Shown here: positions 54,445-62,707 of the stretch, one piece after another
Layout of the letters: the number at the start of each line of letters is the position of its first letter
How positions within the stretch are numbered: position 1 is the first letter of the stretch
NCBI RefSeq assembly: GCF_043642205.1
Contig: NZ_JBHZSG010000007.1
Span: 1-64,000 of the forward strand
Direction of reading: 5' to 3'
DNA from: Thalassotalea_A litorea
Lineage (GTDB): Bacteria; Pseudomonadota; Gammaproteobacteria; Enterobacterales; Alteromonadaceae
Length of the DNA stretch: 64,000 nucleotides
Made by a program: the position numbers and the translations under genes
Notes under the pieces: generated by a model
The model's database searches: none
What the model was told of the DNA's origin: nothing
The model's input: the letters and a program-made list of their open reading frames with translations, nothing else

Positions 54445-54759
54445 TTACCTTATTAATCGGCCCAGTAAAAAACCCAGGGCGAAGGCGCCGAGTATGCTGG
54501 CGCCCTGATGATCGCTAAGCTCTTGTTTTAACTCTTCCATTAGTTGTTCAAGTTGCTCTTGCTCGTTAAGCGATTCTTGAGTTTTTGGGCTTTCAGTCTG
54601 AGCCTGTTCGATGACATCTGTGGTCGATGCCCCAGCCGCAGAACTCGGCTCATCGCCAGGAGAAACATCCTCAGACTTGCTGCGTTCAAGCTCGGCCAAC
54701 TGCTTTTTCAATTGCGCAATTTCTGCCAGGGCCTGACTTGCTTTATCTTCTTGAGCCAT
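54445..54759 (-). CDS. Coiled-coil protein with C-terminal membrane anchor
   Basis: 104 residues. Residues ~8-30 and ~65-85 are heptad-like coiled coils (QALAEIAQLKKQLAELERSK), the middle is Ser/Glu/Thr-rich and flexible, and the C-terminus GASILGAFALGFLLGRLIR is a glycine-rich membrane helix. The layout resembles YqjD/ElaB ribosome-membrane tethers, but the sequence match is loose. It lies 7 bp from the holin-like gene and 16 bp from the HdeD gene, so the three are probably one operon. Confidence 0.6.
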   Translation of the reverse strand: MAQEDKASQALAEIAQLKKQLAELERSKSEDVSPGDEPSSAAGASTTDVIEQAQTESPKTQESLNEQEQLEQLMEELKQELSDHQGASILGAFALGFLLGRLIR

Positions 54760-54775
54760 AACCGTAACCTATAGG

Positions 54776-55339
54776 TTAGTTAACGGGCTTTTCGATAGAT
54801 TGACTTAATTGTTTCGTCGCCATAGACGTGAAAATTATCGAGAACCCAGAAAACAGCAAGCGCACACCCACAAGAATACCAACTGCCCAGGCACCAGATA
54901 CCGGCCAGCTTTTCCAAATCATCCATGCCAGTACCAGGGTGATAATCCCACTAAACAACATCCAGCCCCAGCCTCGTTGTGGTTTATACTGAAAGGCAAT
55001 GATAATGGTAAAAATACCTTCGACGATAAAGTAAGCCAGCAGAACGATAGTGAGGGTCATCAACCCCATGGCGGGCATGACCATCATAAACAGGCCGCCA
55101 AGGAGCGAAATACCACCGAACAGGAATTTCAATAAGCCACTGCCAAAACTCTGTGCTTTGAAGGCGAAGACAATTTGCACAATACCGGCAAATAATAAAA
55201 TCAGACCTACCATCACCGAAATACTCATGCCGGCAATCATCGGTGCGACCATGGCGAGAATGCCTAAGATGACGATCAATATGCCAACGGCCATGCCAAT
55301 GCGCGAGGTATCTTCAATTGCATCAGTTTCAATACTCAT
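54776..55339 (-). CDS. HdeD family membrane protein
   Basis: 187 residues with six membrane helices, the DUF308 duplication of three-helix units (GMSISVMVGLILLFAGIVQI; SLLGGLFMMVMPAMGLMTL; RGWGWMLFSGIITLVLAWMI). E. coli HdeD contributes to acid resistance at high cell density; the mechanism is unknown. First gene of the small envelope-protein run. Confidence 0.88.
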   Translation of the reverse strand: MSIETDAIEDTSRIGMAVGILIVILGILAMVAPMIAGMSISVMVGLILLFAGIVQIVFAFKAQSFGSGLLKFLFGGISLLGGLFMMVMPAMGLMTLTIVLLAYFIVEGIFTIIIAFQYKPQRGWGWMLFSGIITLVLAWMIWKSWPVSGAWAVGILVGVRLLFSGFSIIFTSMATKQLSQSIEKPVN

Positions 55340-55412
55340 ATCTGTTCTCCAGTGATTGATATGAGTAATAATTGTAGTCCAATCAAATGAATACAGTAGG
55401 AAATCAAAAATA

Positions 55413-55439
55413 AAGGCAGAAATTCTCTGTTTCTGCCTT
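55413..55439 (-). terminator. Intrinsic terminator of the DUF945 gene
   Basis: AAGGCAGAAA (55413-55422) and TTTCTGCCTT (55430-55439) form a perfect 10-bp stem; on the minus strand it is followed by tatttttgattt. It is 22 bp past the DUF945 stop. Confidence 0.85.
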
Positions 55440-55460
55440 GAGGAGTCTTGACGGCTAATC

Positions 55461-56753
55461 TTAACCTAAAGGAATCGCAACGCCATTGATTAGCGCCTGA
55501 CCATCGCTGAAGGAAAATTTAAAGGTGAGCGTGTCGGCTTCCTGGACCAACATGCCTTGTTGTTTTAATGCATCAACATTGGCCTGCATGCCTAGTTTTT
55601 CAAAAAAGGCGAAAGGTGCTGAACCTTGCGCGTCAGCCTGTAACGCAAACATCATGCTCATCGGGTTAGCGGCATCAAATTTTTGTGGGTCGATGGTGAT
55701 CAATAAGTCGGAAATGATATCACCTTCGCTGGTTGTGATGCCTAAGTTATCAATCGCCAGGCGCGGGTTGTCGGCTAGTAACTTAGGTAGTTGTTGTTGG
55801 ACTTGCATCATCAGCATCTGTTGTTGCTGAGGATCATCGCTCTGACTATTCACCAGCAGTGTCTGTAGCTCACTGAGCACATTGATGTTGAGATTATTCA
55901 TGCTCATGGCGTAACGAAAGTCAGAAAATTCCTGCATTGCAAAATTCACATTTTTTGCATCCATGGTCACGGTTGCCGCTAATAAATTGTCTTCAACATT
56001 GGAATTACTCGCGATGGTCAAATCTTCAATACTCATACTGGCATCAGGAGTTTCGCCGTTGATGTTCAAGTGAGCCATTGAAAACTGGCTAGTGCCAACG
56101 CCTAATGATGTTGGTGAGAACACTTCGCCAAGAATATAGGTTTGATCAACGTCAAGTGTTGTTGCACCGACAACGAGTACGTCCATACCGCTTTCAACAA
56201 CTTTCATACCCTGCCATTGACCGGTAGCACTAACTCGACCCTGTGGATTGACAGTGGCATGGAATTCACCCGCTAACACTTCCAGGTTCGAACTTTCCAA
56301 TTCCAACGTCGTTGGTTTTATGGTGATGGTTGAGTAGGTAGTGCCATTAAATGAGGTACGGGCAAAACTGGTAAAACTGTCACTTGCCACATCATCAATA
56401 TTCAAAATATCCTGTTTAAAGTCGGCTGGTAAATCAACAATCATTTGTGAGTCGGCTAAACCCAGTGCAATGCCATCCGCTGTCCACAACAATGGGCCAT
56501 GTTGAACCTGATGTTCAGATTCAAACGTCAGTGTTTCAATAACACCTTCTTCTACTTCAACAGGCATGGTGAATGTTATAAAGGCCGTTGAATGCAGGTA
56601 ACCACGCTCATAGCGGTTGATTTCCATGTCAAAAGCAGGGTTGCTTGATACGTTTGCGTAAGATTGTTTGATGTGCTCTTCGGCTTTAATGCCAATCAGA
56701 TAAGGGCTGGCCAAAGCGGCGCCCAGAGCAGCGGCGATGATTACTTTTTTCAT
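55461..56753 (-). CDS. DUF945 (YdgA) family protein
   Basis: 430 residues from ATG 56753, chosen for aagga 8 bases upstream; an earlier in-frame start at 56777 is possible. The N-terminal helix KKVIIAAALGAALASPYLIG is a signal anchor; the rest is periplasmic, with repeated amphipathic strands (LESSNLEVLAGEFHATVN; LDVDQTYILGEVFSPTSL) as in YdgA and YihF. These resemble the AsmA-type lipid-transfer or assembly proteins, but the function is not proven. Typical hallmarks are the opening GIKAEEHIKQSYANV and the closing VNGVAIPLG-like end. Confidence 0.85.
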   Translation of the reverse strand: MKKVIIAAALGAALASPYLIGIKAEEHIKQSYANVSSNPAFDMEINRYERGYLHSTAFITFTMPVEVEEGVIETLTFESEHQVQHGPLLWTADGIALGLADSQMIVDLPADFKQDILNIDDVASDSFTSFARTSFNGTTYSTITIKPTTLELESSNLEVLAGEFHATVNPQGRVSATGQWQGMKVVESGMDVLVVGATTLDVDQTYILGEVFSPTSLGVGTSQFSMAHLNINGETPDASMSIEDLTIASNSNVEDNLLAATVTMDAKNVNFAMQEFSDFRYAMSMNNLNINVLSELQTLLVNSQSDDPQQQQMLMMQVQQQLPKLLADNPRLAIDNLGITTSEGDIISDLLITIDPQKFDAANPMSMMFALQADAQGSAPFAFFEKLGMQANVDALKQQGMLVQEADTLTFKFSFSDGQALINGVAIPLG

Positions 56754-56914
56754 TGGTTTTCCTTGGGTATATCCCATCGTGTTATTTTTCTTTGGGGGCG
56801 GCTCAGTCTAGCATAAGCAATGTCATTTATTGACTGATAAAATTCAATTTGAAAAATGGATTAAAGCCGTTAGTCAAATAAGGGATTTCAGCACATTCAA
56901 TCTCTTTTCGTCTC

Positions 56915-57112
56915 TTAATCTGCCAACAAATATTGCTGGTATTCTTTGACGCCAAAATAGCGAATACTCTTTTTATGAGTGACCTTTTTGGCGATGAGCT
57001 TTTCACCACAGTAAATTTTAACGACTTGTTTGTCGCCGTTACTGTCCGTGTCATAGGCGTGATTTGGATTTAGCCGCAAATTATCAAATTCGCTGCGCAT
57101 GATTAATTTCAT
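56915..57112 (-). CDS. Small hypothetical protein
   Basis: 65 residues, soluble, basic (KLIMRSEFDNLRLNPNHAYD; CGEKLIAKKVTHKKSIRYFG). The ribosome site aagagag is well placed before the ATG, which favours it over the overlapping frame at 56827-57054. I do not recognise a family. It stands alone between the DUF945 gene and the divergent S9 peptidase gene. Confidence 0.5.
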   Translation of the reverse strand: MKLIMRSEFDNLRLNPNHAYDTDSNGDKQVVKIYCGEKLIAKKVTHKKSIRYFGVKEYQQYLLAD

Positions 57113-57341
57113 TAGTCTCTCTTAACTATCAAAACGCTTTATCTACAGAGTAGCGACAATCGATATTGTAACGCAACTGAAAGTGTTTCTGAATGCCCAT
57201 ACATTTACTCTGCGCTTGTCATTCGTTAAAGTGACTACCTGATATTTAAGGAAATATTCTGTATTTTTAAACATTCGGCTACTGCCTTAGGTGGAATACA
57301 TACAGGGTATCAATCGATGTTCACCATAAGGATTTATCACC

Positions 57342-59426
57342 ATGGGTTACTTTAACAAGGCGAAACGCCTGGCATTGCAAGGGTTGGTAATGTTATCGAT
57401 CAGTGCCAGCACTTTCGCGATGGCAAATGCCAAAGAACAAGGTTCAACCGCAAATATTCTGACACCCAACGATGTATTTGAAATGGAATACGTCGGTGCA
57501 ATGGCCGTACATCCAAAACAAGGTTACGCCGTCTATGAACGCCGTGCTCTGGATATTATGAGCGATGGCACGCGCATTAATTTATGGCAGGTGAATCGTG
57601 ATGGCAGCAATCATCGTCCGGTTCTTTCGGGCAAAGCTAATTATCGACTGCCGGTTTTCTCGCCGGATGGTAGCCGTTTAGCCTATGTCTCGAGCAGCGA
57701 AGGAAATAACCAGCTTTATATGCGTTGGCTGGATACGGCACAGACGGCTCGAGTGACCAATTTGGCCCACTCCCCTTCAAGTGTAAGCTTTTCACCGGAC
57801 GGCAAGTGGCTGGCATTTGTGATGTTCACCCCAGGTAAGCCTTCAAGCCTGGCCATTGATATGCCGAAACAACCCAAAGACGCAAAATGGGCAGGCAAGG
57901 CAACCTATATTGATAATCTCGCCTACCGCAGTGATGGCGCAGGATTTTTACCCGCAGGTTACAGTCAGATTTATGTAGTCCCCAGTGAAGGTGGCAGTGC
58001 TCGTCAGATCACCAAAGGCGAGTTTCATCACGATGGCCAATTAACATGGGCAGCAGACAGCCAGCACATCATATTCAGCTCGGACAGGCATCCGGATTGG
58101 CAGCGCCGGCCATTAGAATCGGATATTTACCAGGTAAACGTAAACACCGGGGATATTCGAGCGCTGTTAGAACGTCCAGGTCCTGAATTTGCGCCTGTGG
58201 TTAGTCCTAACGGACAAAAGATTGCGTTTTTACAGGTGGATGACAGAAAGCTTGCCAGCCAAAACGCTCAGGTTTATGTGATGAATCGTGATGGCAGCAA
58301 GGTAACCGGTCTGGTAACCAAACTGGATCGTCCAATAAGCAATGTGCAATGGGATAATGCCGGCAATGGTGTCTTCTTTAGTTATGATGATCATGGTAAG
58401 AAGATGTTGGCGTACGTTGACCTCAAGGGCAAGATTACGCGTTTGAAAGCCGAATTAGGCGGTCAGTCACTCGGCCGACCTTACACATCGGGTAGTTATG
58501 TTGTCGGCAATAGCGGCGACGTATTTTATACTCAGGCCAATAGTCAGCGACCCGCGGAACTGGGTTTGTTGGCAGCGAACGGTGAAATCACCCGCCTGAC
58601 CTATTTAAATCAGGATGTATTGGCAACTAAAGAATTAGCCAAAGTTCGTTCTCTTACGGTGAAATCTTCTGTCGATAAGCGACCTATCGAAGCCTGGCTG
58701 GCGCTGCCACCTAATTTCGATCCGGAGCAGAAATACCCTCTGATTATGGAAATTCATGGCGGTCCGCACGCGGCTTATGGCCCGCAATTTAGTCTCGAAG
58801 TGCAACTGATGGCAGCGAAAGGTTATGTGGTTGTTTGGGCAAACCCGCGCGGAAGTACGTCTTACGGCGAGGAATTTGCGAACTTGATCCATCATAATTA
58901 TCCGTCTGAGGACTATAACGATCTAATGGATGTTGTTGATGGCGTGATTGAAGAAGGTTATGTCGATGAAGAACAACTATTCGTGACCGGTGGTAGTGGT
59001 GGCGGAACCCTTACTGCCTGGATTATTGGCAAGACTGATCGGTTTAAAGCGGCGGTAGTGGCAAAACCTGTCATTAACTGGTTGAGCTTTAGTTTAACCG
59101 CCGACGGTTATGCCTATTTCACTCAATATTGGATGCCTGGCATGCCTTGGGAGCAGGTCGATCATTTATGGAAGCACTCGCCGTTAAGTTTGGTGGGTAA
59201 TGTATCAACCCCTACCATGCTGTTGACGGGTGAACAGGATTACCGCACGCCGATGAGTGAAACCGAGCAATATTATCAGGCATTGCAACTGCGTAATATT
59301 GACTCAGCCATGGTGCGTATTCCTAAAGCCAGTCATGGCATTGCAGCCCGACCCAGTAATCTGGTGCAAAAAGTGGCTTATATCCTCGCCTGGTTTGAGA
59401 AATATAAACCCCAACAGGCCGAATAA
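57342..59426 (+). CDS. S9 family prolyl oligopeptidase-like peptidase, secreted
   Basis: 694 residues. A signal peptide ends near TFAMANA. Residues ~40-440 form a beta-propeller with TolB-like repeats (FSPDGSRLAYVSSSEGNNQL; FSPDGKWLAFVMF). The C-terminal alpha/beta hydrolase has the triad Ser in TGGSGGGTLTAW, Asp in GEQDYRTPMSE and His in ASHGIAARPS. Members cleave dipeptides or acyl groups from short peptides; this one acts in the periplasm or outside. A strong terminator follows. Confidence 0.92.
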   Translation: MGYFNKAKRLALQGLVMLSISASTFAMANAKEQGSTANILTPNDVFEMEYVGAMAVHPKQGYAVYERRALDIMSDGTRINLWQVNRDGSNHRPVLSGKANYRLPVFSPDGSRLAYVSSSEGNNQLYMRWLDTAQTARVTNLAHSPSSVSFSPDGKWLAFVMFTPGKPSSLAIDMPKQPKDAKWAGKATYIDNLAYRSDGAGFLPAGYSQIYVVPSEGGSARQITKGEFHHDGQLTWAADSQHIIFSSDRHPDWQRRPLESDIYQVNVNTGDIRALLERPGPEFAPVVSPNGQKIAFLQVDDRKLASQNAQVYVMNRDGSKVTGLVTKLDRPISNVQWDNAGNGVFFSYDDHGKKMLAYVDLKGKITRLKAELGGQSLGRPYTSGSYVVGNSGDVFYTQANSQRPAELGLLAANGEITRLTYLNQDVLATKELAKVRSLTVKSSVDKRPIEAWLALPPNFDPEQKYPLIMEIHGGPHAAYGPQFSLEVQLMAAKGYVVVWANPRGSTSYGEEFANLIHHNYPSEDYNDLMDVVDGVIEEGYVDEEQLFVTGGSGGGTLTAWIIGKTDRFKAAVVAKPVINWLSFSLTADGYAYFTQYWMPGMPWEQVDHLWKHSPLSLVGNVSTPTMLLTGEQDYRTPMSETEQYYQALQLRNIDSAMVRIPKASHGIAARPSNLVQKVAYILAWFEKYKPQQAE

Positions 59427-59437
59427 TTTCAGCCATT

Positions 59438-59466
59438 AAAAAAGCTACCGACCAGGTAGCTTTTTT
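59438..59466 (+). terminator. Intrinsic terminator of the S9 peptidase gene
   Basis: AAAAAAGCTACC (59438-59449), loop gacca, GGTAGCTTTTTT (59455-59466), a perfect 12-bp arm pair with T run, 12 bp past the stop. Confidence 0.93.
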
Positions 59467-59536
59467 GTTTGCCTCGATCATTGAGTTTATAACTCATTAA
59501 ATCGCTCAATGAGTCGTAAACCCTCGAGAAAATTTG

Positions 59537-60004
59537 TTAAATAAAATCGGTGATAATATATTGATAGGCATCACAGCTACTTGACGTGTAATCAAAAAAG
59601 AAGCTCGTTGGGTAACCTAAGTTGGGATCAAATTGTGGTAAATTCGAACTCATGTACGCATCACTGATATGGTCTGGTTTGTCATAAACAACACCGAGCA
59701 TTAATACAAACATGTTATCAACCGTTAAGGCTTCCTCGGTATCAACAGCAATGCTGGTGCCACTGACATAGACTCCGGCTACCTGGTTATCTTCTACTTG
59801 AATATCCAATGCTGGGATTTCATCTGCGACATCACAATCTGGCAGAGAAACCTGGACAGTAAATTGATAATCAATGATCCCTTGAGAGTTCCATAACCGT
59901 TGGTTCTCGGTTATGAGTGACGTTAAATCGATTTCATTGTTTTCTTCATCGCTGCCACAGGCAGTTAACAGTAATACCGCCGAAAGTAGTATAAGTCGCT
60001 TCAT
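59537..60004 (-). CDS. DUF6174-like lipoprotein
   Basis: 155 residues from ATG 60004 (starts at 60010 and 60016 are also in frame; the ggaa site best serves the last). The lipobox LTAC puts the lipidated Cys at residue 16. The body ENQRLWNSQGIIDYQFTVQV and a pair of cysteines (PDCDV and SSCDAY) resemble DUF6174. Function unknown. Isolated, with long spacers on both sides. Confidence 0.7.
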   Translation of the reverse strand: MKRLILLSAVLLLTACGSDEENNEIDLTSLITENQRLWNSQGIIDYQFTVQVSLPDCDVADEIPALDIQVEDNQVAGVYVSGTSIAVDTEEALTVDNMFVLMLGVVYDKPDHISDAYMSSNLPQFDPNLGYPTSFFFDYTSSSCDAYQYIITDFI

Positions 60005-60016
60005 ATCCATTTCCAT

Positions 60017-60432
60017 TTCCTTGTTTTATCTTGAACGAACCGTGTCAACGCTATAACGAGTCGCTTAATTATTTGACCTTCGAAATTTATACTACCAGCA
60101 GATAATAGAAAAACCAGACTAAAAATCATCAATATAACAGGCGGGTAAATGTTTTTACTGCAGTTTAATTATCAATGTCGCTCTAAACGCTATGGTAACA
60201 AATGGCCCATTTAAATCTGCCTGTTTTGGTCGAATCCCCACGGAACTGTAGATGCGGCATTTACTGAGTCTCGTTACAACCAGATCCTAGATGTTTCCTC
60301 ATCGGAAAATGTCACGTCAACCCGTATTGTCATAGGCTAAACCGTTTGGATTGATGTAAGGGGCACTATCATCGCTTTAGTCCATCTATAGCGATGAACA
60401 CCAATAGCGTATTCATCTTAATTTTCGAACGT
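60017..60432. other. Gene-free spacer
   Basis: About 416 bp between the lipoprotein gene and the operator region of the membrane protein/XRE pair. I see no gene, RNA structure or strong repeat in it. Confidence 0.5.
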
Positions 60433-60495
60433 ATGTCAAAAATGTTTGACATGTGTTGGGTGTCAAACTAACCTAACACCATGTCAAAAATATTG
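60433..60495. promoter_or_regulatory. TGTCAAA operator cluster and promoter of the membrane/XRE pair
   Basis: ATGTCAAA-AATG-TTTGACAT (60433-60452) is a perfect palindrome. Further TGTCAAA half sites lie at 60461-60467 and 60482-60488, and gtgttgggt/acctaacac (60453-60479) forms a second, near-perfect dyad. TTGACA at 60446-60451 with TAACCT at 60469-60474 (17-bp gap) is a plausible promoter, its -35 box lying inside the palindrome. This is what autoregulation by the XRE protein would look like. Confidence 0.65.
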
Positions 60496-60526
60496 TACTT
60501 TCGTTGTTTGGTGTAGAGGAGCCATT

Positions 60527-60985
60527 ATGTCTTATAAAGAAAAAAGCGTTTGGGTGTCATTAATTTTGAATCTGGCCATAGCTGGTTACTATATTTTCCA
60601 CTTACATGGTTTGTATCAAGCGGATCTTTTAACAGAAGAAACATTGACGGGCCTATTTGTAAAGATTGTTCTGATGCTCATCGTCTGGGAAATTATTCTG
60701 CAGGCGAGTTTAGCTCTGCTCAATTATCATGAAAGTGATAAAGGCGAGGATGAACGTGAATCGTTGTTTAAATTACGCGGCAACCGCAACGGGTATCATG
60801 TGCTTACGGCTGTTGTTTTTATGGCAATTTTTATTCTATGGAAGGTTGACTTCAGCGAGCATAGATTGGTGTTTAATGAACTCTCTGCGGCAATGAACAC
60901 CTTGAACATTCTTGTGATGGGTGTCTTAGTCGCGGAAATCGTCAACTATGCCAGTCAGGTTTTCTATTTCCGCAGAGGTTATTAA
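60527..60985 (+). CDS. Four-helix membrane protein paired with an XRE regulator
   Basis: 152 residues from ATG 60527, preceded by gagga; a longer frame back to 60446 covers the operators and is rejected. Four hydrophobic segments: ~10-28, ~45-67, ~98-114 and ~125-145. The middle loop is charged (YHESDKGEDERESLFKLRGN). This layout, a small membrane protein followed at once by a short XRE regulator, is common in bacteria, but the function is not known to me. Confidence 0.75.
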   Translation: MSYKEKSVWVSLILNLAIAGYYIFHLHGLYQADLLTEETLTGLFVKIVLMLIVWEIILQASLALLNYHESDKGEDERESLFKLRGNRNGYHVLTAVVFMAIFILWKVDFSEHRLVFNELSAAMNTLNILVMGVLVAEIVNYASQVFYFRRGY

Positions 60986-60986
60986 T

Positions 60987-61199
60987 ATGGCGAAGGTGAT
61001 AACTAATCAGATTCGCCGTCTGCGCTTTGAACATAATGAAATGACGCAACAAGCGCTGGCTGATGCCATTAACGTATCGCGGCAAACGGTTGTTGCTATT
61101 GAAAAGGGTAAGTATTCGCCGTCGTTAGAGGTGGCGTTTAAGATTGCCGATGTTTTCTCAAAACCTATAGGCGAAGTATTTGAGTATAAACAAGCGTAA
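60987..61199 (+). CDS. Short XRE-family transcriptional regulator
   Basis: 70 residues, a lone helix-turn-helix: IRRLRFEHNEMTQQALADAI then VSRQTVVAIEKGKYSPSLEV and KPIGEVFEYK. ATG 60987 has agagg upstream; an earlier in-frame start lies inside the membrane gene. It begins 2 bp after the membrane gene ends, so the two are coupled. It probably represses its own operon via the TGTCAAA sites. Confidence 0.88.
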   Translation: MAKVITNQIRRLRFEHNEMTQQALADAINVSRQTVVAIEKGKYSPSLEVAFKIADVFSKPIGEVFEYKQA

Positions 61200-61266
61200 A
61201 TCAGGGGAGGCAGAGTTGTTAACTAAGTTGTTTTGAGTAACTCTGCTCTATTCGATTGATAGTGAG

Positions 61267-61632
61267 TTAGCGACGCCGGGTCTTTAAATCGGAAAATGAA
61301 CTTGGCAGTATATCTACCCCAACCCATTGACCGACTTTAATCACCACTGGGATGGTGATAGGAGCAAACGGCATAACCGCAAAAACTCCAAGACCAATGC
61401 CTTTAAGTACATCAAGAAATTGCTCGTTCGCCTTAGCCAGTTGTTGTTTCGATGCCTGGCCTTTTGTGTATTGTCGATAAATAACGAGCATTTCCCGGGT
61501 CTCGTCCTTTTCCTGATGTAACGCGATTTTTAACAGTAGCATCTGCCTTTTCAGGCTGACGCTACTGCGTTTGCGTTTAATCTTTATGGTGCGAACCGGG
61601 GCCCTGAGAATAAACTTTCTCGCTTTAAACAT
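61267..61632 (-). CDS. LETM1-like small protein
   Basis: 121 residues with a very basic N-terminus (LRAPVRTIKIKRKRSS), a helical middle and a hydrophobic stretch LGVFAVMPFAPITIPVVI (~82-100). The closing pattern GIGLGVF-MPFAPITIPV-LPSSF resembles the core of LETM1-domain proteins, where a GxxLxPxxxxPxxxxxxxxxLPxxF pattern is common. Mitochondrial LETM1 is linked to cation exchange; bacterial short forms are uncharacterised. The gene overlaps nothing and precedes nothing obvious; it is 12 bp downstream of the cyclophilin gene. Confidence 0.55.
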   Translation of the reverse strand: MFKARKFILRAPVRTIKIKRKRSSVSLKRQMLLLKIALHQEKDETREMLVIYRQYTKGQASKQQLAKANEQFLDVLKGIGLGVFAVMPFAPITIPVVIKVGQWVGVDILPSSFSDLKTRRR

Positions 61633-61644
61633 TAATGGCGAAGT

Positions 61645-62577
61645 TTATTTTTTAACGCGGCGACGCAAGACTGACACTAGGCCTAAAGCGATAAGACTCC
61701 ACAATGGCAAACTACCGCCACCGGATGAGTCGTTAGTTTCGCGCTCGGATTTGCTTGGATCGAGCGGGAAGTCATCATCAACATCAGCTACGCCATCATT
61801 ATCGTCATCAGTATCGGCATTATTGCCGATGCCATCATTATCCGAATCCAGCCACTCTGTCTCATCTTCAGGGAAAGCATCCACGTCATTCGGATAACCG
61901 TCGTGATCAGCATCAATAGTTAACGGTGGCAATAATTCAAGATGGGTATCGACATTATTGTCAGTGACCGTGATGGATTCAACAATTACCAGGTGGTCAT
62001 TAGTAATTTCTTCACCTTCTGCCGGAACGCTGATTAATGGTGCTGAATCAAAGCTTCCACCGAGGTTGTAGCGATCTAAGTCGTTAATTGCGTCAACGAT
62101 TTCCATACCATCAGCCATGACAACGCCAAATACCGTGAAACCACCATTTTGCAGATCGAGGTTGGCGCTGTTGTCGCTCAAATTGATAAACCACTGACTG
62201 GTCGCGCTGTCTGGATCGCCACCGAGTTTTGCCATTGCAATTGTGCCGCGGACGTTCGAGAAAACAGGTTCATTAATAACCGGGTCGAAAGCAGTGACAA
62301 CGTCAACTGTGTTATCTTCTGCAAAATAATTATAACCACCACCTTGGGCGACAAAATCTAGCACAGAACGATGGATAACAGTGCTGTTAAAGCTTCCAGC
62401 TTCAACATAGTCTAAAAAATTCTCTACGGTTTCTGGGGTCGATGAATCGAATAAGTTGACGTCAAAGTCACCCATATTGGTTTTAAAATGAACGACCGTT
62501 GCTTGCGCGTTTGCAATAAGGGCCGCAGCGGTAAGCGCGATAGTGCGACGTAATAACTTAGTTTTTGAAAAATTCAT
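61645..62577 (-). CDS. Secreted cyclophilin-type prolyl isomerase with GlyGly-CTERM
   Basis: 310 residues from ATG 62577 (ggaa upstream; a longer frame to 62589 exists). Signal peptide cut near NAQA. The cyclophilin domain (~28-205) shows VVHFKTNMGDFDVNLFD, VIHRSVLDFVAQGGGYN and MAKLGGDPDSATSQWFINLS. Residues ~225-285 hold Asp-rich thrombospondin type 3-like repeats (DADHDGYPNDVDAFPEDE; DSDNDGIGNNADTDDDNDG) likely to bind calcium. The end is SGGGSLP, a membrane helix and RRRVKK, the GlyGly-CTERM signal, so rhombosortase should process it and expose it at the surface. Confidence 0.9.
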   Translation of the reverse strand: MNFSKTKLLRRTIALTAAALIANAQATVVHFKTNMGDFDVNLFDSSTPETVENFLDYVEAGSFNSTVIHRSVLDFVAQGGGYNYFAEDNTVDVVTAFDPVINEPVFSNVRGTIAMAKLGGDPDSATSQWFINLSDNSANLDLQNGGFTVFGVVMADGMEIVDAINDLDRYNLGGSFDSAPLISVPAEGEEITNDHLVIVESITVTDNNVDTHLELLPPLTIDADHDGYPNDVDAFPEDETEWLDSDNDGIGNNADTDDDNDGVADVDDDFPLDPSKSERETNDSSGGGSLPLWSLIALGLVSVLRRRVKK

Positions 62578-62707
62578 TAGCGTTTCCAAATCATATTTTT
62601 ATTATCAACCTGATGCGCATATAGAATGGCTGTTGCAGCTTAAGCATCAGGGTGTACGAAGTTTTTATTATGTCAGGCAAGATTACTCTAACTGGATTAA
62701 AAATTCA

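Noticed and set aside
56827..57054. 75-codon frame overlapping the 65-residue hypothetical gene
   Set aside because: No ribosome site; the overlapping frame at 56915-57112 has a good one.
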